This document shows positions 61,274-64,000 of a stretch of 64,000 nucleotides of DNA, in pieces; the first letter of the stretch is position 1, and each line of letters begins with the position of its first letter. The notes below the pieces were generated by a model. It made no database searches. It was given only the letters and a program-made list of their open reading frames with translations, and was not told the origin of the DNA. A program made the translations under genes and the position numbers. The DNA is from Flavobacterium sp. 83 (GTDB taxonomy: Bacteria; Bacteroidota; Bacteroidia; Flavobacteriales; Flavobacteriaceae): NCBI RefSeq assembly GCF_000744835.1, contig NZ_JQMS01000001.1, positions 2,976,001 through 3,040,000 on the forward strand. The letters are read 5' to 3'.

Positions 61274-61678
61274 ATGAGCGAACGCGATACTTTCTTAAAA
61301 GAATTCAGAGGACAAACGATAGGTTCTGTAACTACTCAATCATCATCGGAAGAATCATTTCAAAATGAAGTACTTAGACCAATTTTGAAATTACAAAATG
61401 ATTTATTCATAGCTTCATTTATTAATTATACAGCAAAAAATAAAGCTGATTTTTATAGTTACACTACCGAAAAAAAATTATCAGTTATAGAAAATGCTAT
61501 TCAAAAAGATATCAAGTTTAGAAATGCGTTAAAAGGAATGATAATCGCATTATTTACAGCCGATGAATATGGTGAGTATATAAAAAATTCCTCCAATATT
61601 AACAAAAGGATGATGAGTATGCTTATAGAACGATTAAAAAGCCAGGTTCAATTGTTTGATATCAATCAAAAAATATAA
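61274..61678 (+). CDS. Conserved flavobacterial protein of unknown function
   Basis: A 134-residue, mostly helical cytosolic protein (MSERDTFLKEFRGQTIGSVT at the start, then long amphipathic helices FQNEVLRPILKLQNDLFIASF and FRNALKGMIIALFTADEYGEYI). I have seen similar proteins labelled glyoxalase, but there are no His/Glu metal ligands and no beta-alpha-beta-beta-beta unit, so I do not accept that. The DEYGEY and NINKRMM segments look conserved. Function unknown. Confidence 0.75.
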   Translation: MSERDTFLKEFRGQTIGSVTTQSSSEESFQNEVLRPILKLQNDLFIASFINYTAKNKADFYSYTTEKKLSVIENAIQKDIKFRNALKGMIIALFTADEYGEYIKNSSNINKRMMSMLIERLKSQVQLFDINQKI

Positions 61679-61908
61679 TCCAATTTGTTTTTTTTAAAGT
61701 TTATTACGAGGTATTCTTTAGAAATAGCAAGCTGTTAAATTACGTAATTTGTTATGCATAATTTAATAAATCGCTACTTATTGATGTAAATATTGTCATT
61801 TAATTATGATTTGATAAATGCATTGTTTTTTATAATAAATATCCGTTAAGTAATATAATTTATGCCAATCGCTCGAATATTTTCATTATAATTGTTAAAA
61901 ATAAAGTT

Positions 61909-62622
61909 ATGAAGGAAGAATATTTTAAATGGCATTCACCTAATCTTAATAGAGAAATTGAAATGCTAGTTTTTGGACATGCAGGATATCCTATAATCTT
62001 ATTTCCTACCTCTATGGGTAGTTTCCATGAAAATAAAGATATGGGGTTAATTGAATCTGCAAAATGGTATATTGAACAAGGTTTAATCCAAATATTTTGT
62101 CCAGACAGCATTGATAAAGACAGTTTTTACAATAAGCAAATTCATCCAGTACATCGAATAGAAAATCACGTTAGATATGACAAAATGATTTGTCATGAAA
62201 TCGTTGAAAAAGTAAAAAACAATACTTCTTCGGGTAAAGTTGTTGTTGCGGGTTGCAGTTTTGGCGGGTATCATGCCGCTAATTTCGCTTTTCGACATCC
62301 GGGTTATGTGAGTCATATGTTTTCTATGAGTGGTGCGTTTAACATCAAGAGTTTTCTGGATGGTTTTCATAATGATGATGTGTTTTATAACAGTCCTGAG
62401 GATTATTTATACGGACTCGATGATCATGAATTGTGGAATATGGATATTGTTCTTGGAACTTCAAATTGGGATATTTGTTTTGATGCAAATCTAAAATTAA
62501 GCAAAGTTCTAAGTGACCGAAACATACATCACTGGCTTGATATTCGTCAGGAGCGAAAACACGATTGGCCGGTTTGGCAAGAAATGTTTCCACATTATTT
62601 ATCAAGAATTAAATTTTTCTAA
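61909..62622 (+). CDS. Alpha/beta-hydrolase esterase (esterase D-like)
   Basis: A 237-residue esterase of the PF00756 type. The nucleophile elbow is VAGCSFGGYHAANFA (Ser in GCSFGG). The His is expected in QERKHDWPVWQEMFPHYL near the C-terminus, and the acid in the LGTSNWDICFD region. There is no signal peptide. It is followed after 50 nt by an ATP-grasp ligase gene and then a GCS2-type ligase gene, all in one direction, which points to hydrolysis of an amide or ester in a small-molecule ligation pathway rather than lipid turnover. A 230-nt gap before it shows no gene. Confidence 0.85.
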   Translation: MKEEYFKWHSPNLNREIEMLVFGHAGYPIILFPTSMGSFHENKDMGLIESAKWYIEQGLIQIFCPDSIDKDSFYNKQIHPVHRIENHVRYDKMICHEIVEKVKNNTSSGKVVVAGCSFGGYHAANFAFRHPGYVSHMFSMSGAFNIKSFLDGFHNDDVFYNSPEDYLYGLDDHELWNMDIVLGTSNWDICFDANLKLSKVLSDRNIHHWLDIRQERKHDWPVWQEMFPHYLSRIKFF

Positions 62623-62672
62623 TTCTAAAAAGGGAAACAAAATGAAATTAAGTAATTTTTAAACGTATTAAG

Positions 62673-63620
62673 ATGAAAAAAATAGGAATTTTATTTGGAA
62701 TGGAAGACACCTTTCCGCAAGCATTTATAGACCGAGTAAATTCAAAAAACGAAAAAGGAATCCTAGCCGAAGCTGTAGCAATTGATAAAGTAGTTCAAAA
62801 TCAAGATGGAGAATATGCTGTAATTATTGACCGAATTTCACAAGATGTTCCTTTTTATCGTGCTTATTTGAAAAATGCGGCCTTAACAGGAACTAACGTT
62901 ATTAACAATCCTTTTTGGTGGAGCGCTGACGATAAGTTTTTTAATAATGCATTGGCAGATACACTAGGAGTTCCATTACCAAATACAGTGATTCTTCCTT
63001 CTGCGGAACACCCAACTGATACCACCGGAAAATCGTTTAGAAATTTAAAATACCCAATGGACTGGGAAGGAATCTTTGAATATATTGGATTTCCTGCCTA
63101 TATGAAACCGTATGCCGGTGGAGGTTGGAAAAACGTATACCGATTGGAAAATAAAGAAGAGTTTTGGGAAAAGCATCAGGAAACGGGACAATTAGTTATG
63201 ATGTTGCAAGAAGAAATTGTCTTTACGGAATATTTCAGAGTGTATTGTTTGGGCTGTAAAGCAGTCAGAATTATGCAATATGAACCTCGAAATCCGCATC
63301 ATTTGCGATATGTGATTGATGGGCCACCGGTTGACAAAAAATTATTAGCGACTATAAAAGATTATACTTTACGCCTTTGTAAAGGATTGGGATATGATTT
63401 TAATACAGTTGAGTTTGCTGTTCGTGATGGGATTCCTTATGCGATAGATTTTGGAAATCCTGCTCCTGACGCTGAATTGACTTCGGTAGGCGCTGAAAAT
63501 TTTGAATGGGTGGTTGAAGAAGCTGCAAAAATGGCTATTGCTGCCGCAAAAAAACAAAAATCAGGAAAAATCAATCTTACTTGGGGAACTTTTATTAAAG
63601 ATGCCGTAGCTGTAAAATAA
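62673..63620 (+). CDS. ATP-grasp carboxylate-amine ligase
   Basis: A 315-residue protein with an ATP-grasp fold. Visible landmarks are IGFPAYMKPYAGGGWKNVYRL (ATP-binding Lys and glycine-rich loop), VMMLQEEIVFTEYFRVYCL (acidic metal/adenine segment) and FNTVEFAVRDGIPYAIDFGNPAPDAEL (metal-binding Glu and Asn). The N-terminal domain (GILFGMEDTFPQAFIDRVNSK) resembles those of RimK/D-Ala ligase-like enzymes. It should join a carboxylate to an amine with ATP. Substrate unknown; the GCS2-type gene next to it has the same kind of chemistry. Confidence 0.85.
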   Translation: MKKIGILFGMEDTFPQAFIDRVNSKNEKGILAEAVAIDKVVQNQDGEYAVIIDRISQDVPFYRAYLKNAALTGTNVINNPFWWSADDKFFNNALADTLGVPLPNTVILPSAEHPTDTTGKSFRNLKYPMDWEGIFEYIGFPAYMKPYAGGGWKNVYRLENKEEFWEKHQETGQLVMMLQEEIVFTEYFRVYCLGCKAVRIMQYEPRNPHHLRYVIDGPPVDKKLLATIKDYTLRLCKGLGYDFNTVEFAVRDGIPYAIDFGNPAPDAELTSVGAENFEWVVEEAAKMAIAAAKKQKSGKINLTWGTFIKDAVAVK

Positions 63621-63643
63621 AAATTATAGATAAACGGAATTCC

Positions 63644-63795
63644 TAGCCACGATTACTTCAATTAATTTCCATCGGAGTTCAGTGAACTTAATTTGCATTA
63701 GAAATCCTTGTATTCTTGATTTTTTTTCAGGAATAAAAAGATTAAAACGAAAAGCGGGACACGAGCGAAGCGAACAGACGAAGTAAATAGCTCCT
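63644..63795 (+). repeat. Framed intergenic repeat element, copy 2 (longer form)
   Basis: Opens with TAGCCACGAT (63644-63653) and closes with AGCGGGAC (63753-63760) and TAGCTCCT (63788-63795), the same frame words as at 56442-56517. The inner part differs: it has a GTTCA/TGAAC mini-hairpin (about 63677-63687), and AGCGGGA and TAGCTCCT are split by a 27-nt block rich in CGAAGCGAA words. It ends 12 nt before the start codon of the next gene, so it would be in that gene's leader or promoter. Confidence 0.55.
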
Positions 63796-63807
63796 AAAAA
63801 AAAAATA

Positions 63808-64000
63808 ATGAAAAAATTACCAGTTTTCACACTTGGTGTGGAAGAAGAATATCAAATTATTGATCCTGTAACAAGAGATTTACGTTCGCATTTATCTAAA
63901 ATTGTAGATGGTGCCAAAATAATTTTAAATGAACAGGTAAAGGCTGAAATGCACCAATCAGTGGTGGAAGTAGGGACTAATATTTGTAATAGTGTTAATG
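63808..64000 (+). CDS. GCS2-type carboxylate-amine ligase (YbdK-like), 5' part
   Basis: The first 64 residues of a gene that runs off the right edge. The start MKKLPVFTLGVEEEYQIIDPVTRDL carries the glutamate-cysteine ligase family 2 signature (GVEEEYQ), followed by SKIVDGAKII and MHQSVVEVGTNICNSV, the usual second motif. YbdK-type enzymes have weak gamma-glutamyl-cysteine ligase activity, and many have other substrates. With the esterase and ATP-grasp genes it forms a probable ligation operon. Confidence 0.88.
   Translation, partial: MKKLPVFTLGVEEEYQIIDPVTRDLRSHLSKIVDGAKIILNEQVKAEMHQSVVEVGTNICNSVN

Noticed and set aside
61274..61678. Glyoxalase identity
   Set aside because: No metal ligands or glyoxalase fold pattern; the protein is helical.

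Overview
The window is chromosomal DNA of a Flavobacterium-like member of the Bacteroidota (Flavobacteriia). The evidence is low GC with AT-rich spacers, many promoter -7 boxes of the form TAnnTTTG, short lipoprotein signal peptides, a TonB-dependent receptor with a carboxypeptidase-regulatory-like domain, a fused E1 alpha/beta 2-oxoacid dehydrogenase, a short LeuA, and families largely confined to Bacteroidota (DUF6671, DUF6155, DUF2911, YHYH proteins). I see no rRNA, tRNA, integrase, transposase, prophage or CRISPR array.

Layout. 1-7.9 kb: the 5' end of a reductase gene, a CbbR/CmpR-like LysR regulator, a compact operon (small membrane protein, unknown protein, DUF6671, Sua5, divergent dihydroorotase, BioD), then a lipoprotein beta-carbonic anhydrase and an SbtA-type bicarbonate permease. 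7.9-11.3 kb: minus-strand housekeeping genes and one pseudogene broken by two stops and a frameshift. 11.4-19.8 kb: a probable metal-handling cluster (two YHYH lipoproteins, a YwqK-like lipoprotein, an SCO copper-chaperone-like protein, a TonB-dependent receptor with an extra N-terminal module, a Spy-like periplasmic protein, and a LytS/LytTR two-component pair). In front of it lie two identical 12-bp direct repeats with a 21-bp period, the geometry expected of LytTR operators. 20-24 kb: the 2-oxoacid dehydrogenase E1 and a divergent LysR/NAD(P)H oxidoreductase/ABM monooxygenase locus.

25.8-34.3 kb: branched-chain amino-acid biosynthesis (leuA, leuB, ilvD, ilvB, ilvN, ilvC). Before ilvD sits a 24-codon ORF in which 11 residues are Ile or Val, followed by a rho-independent terminator: a textbook attenuator. 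Behind ilvC is about 300 nt of nested hairpins ending in a terminator, a candidate structured RNA. 34.5-44.6 kb: acs, a seven-gene hybrid type III PKS / fatty-acid-synthase-like cluster (FAD oxidoreductase, methyltransferase, type III PKS, dehydratase, ketosynthase, ACP, phosphopantetheinyl transferase), then a degenerate DEDDh exonuclease and a cNMP/CBS/DUF294 protein, families often linked to acs.

44.7-51.9 kb: two small secreted proteins, then a rare-ketohexose-type operon (LamB-like porin, 3-epimerase-like protein, PfkB kinase, FucP-type permease) divergent from a NUDIX-wHTH regulator with a degenerate Nudix box. 52-61.7 kb: drug efflux, NADH dehydrogenase II, two helicases, an MscS channel and small conserved proteins. 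61.9-64 kb: esterase, ATP-grasp ligase and the start of a GCS2-type carboxylate-amine ligase, which look like a small ligation pathway. Two copies of a framed intergenic repeat (TAGCCnCGAT ... AGCGGGA ... TAGCTCCT) lie at 56.4 and 63.6 kb.

Family assignments rest on reading motifs by eye; no searches, alignments or folding programs were run.
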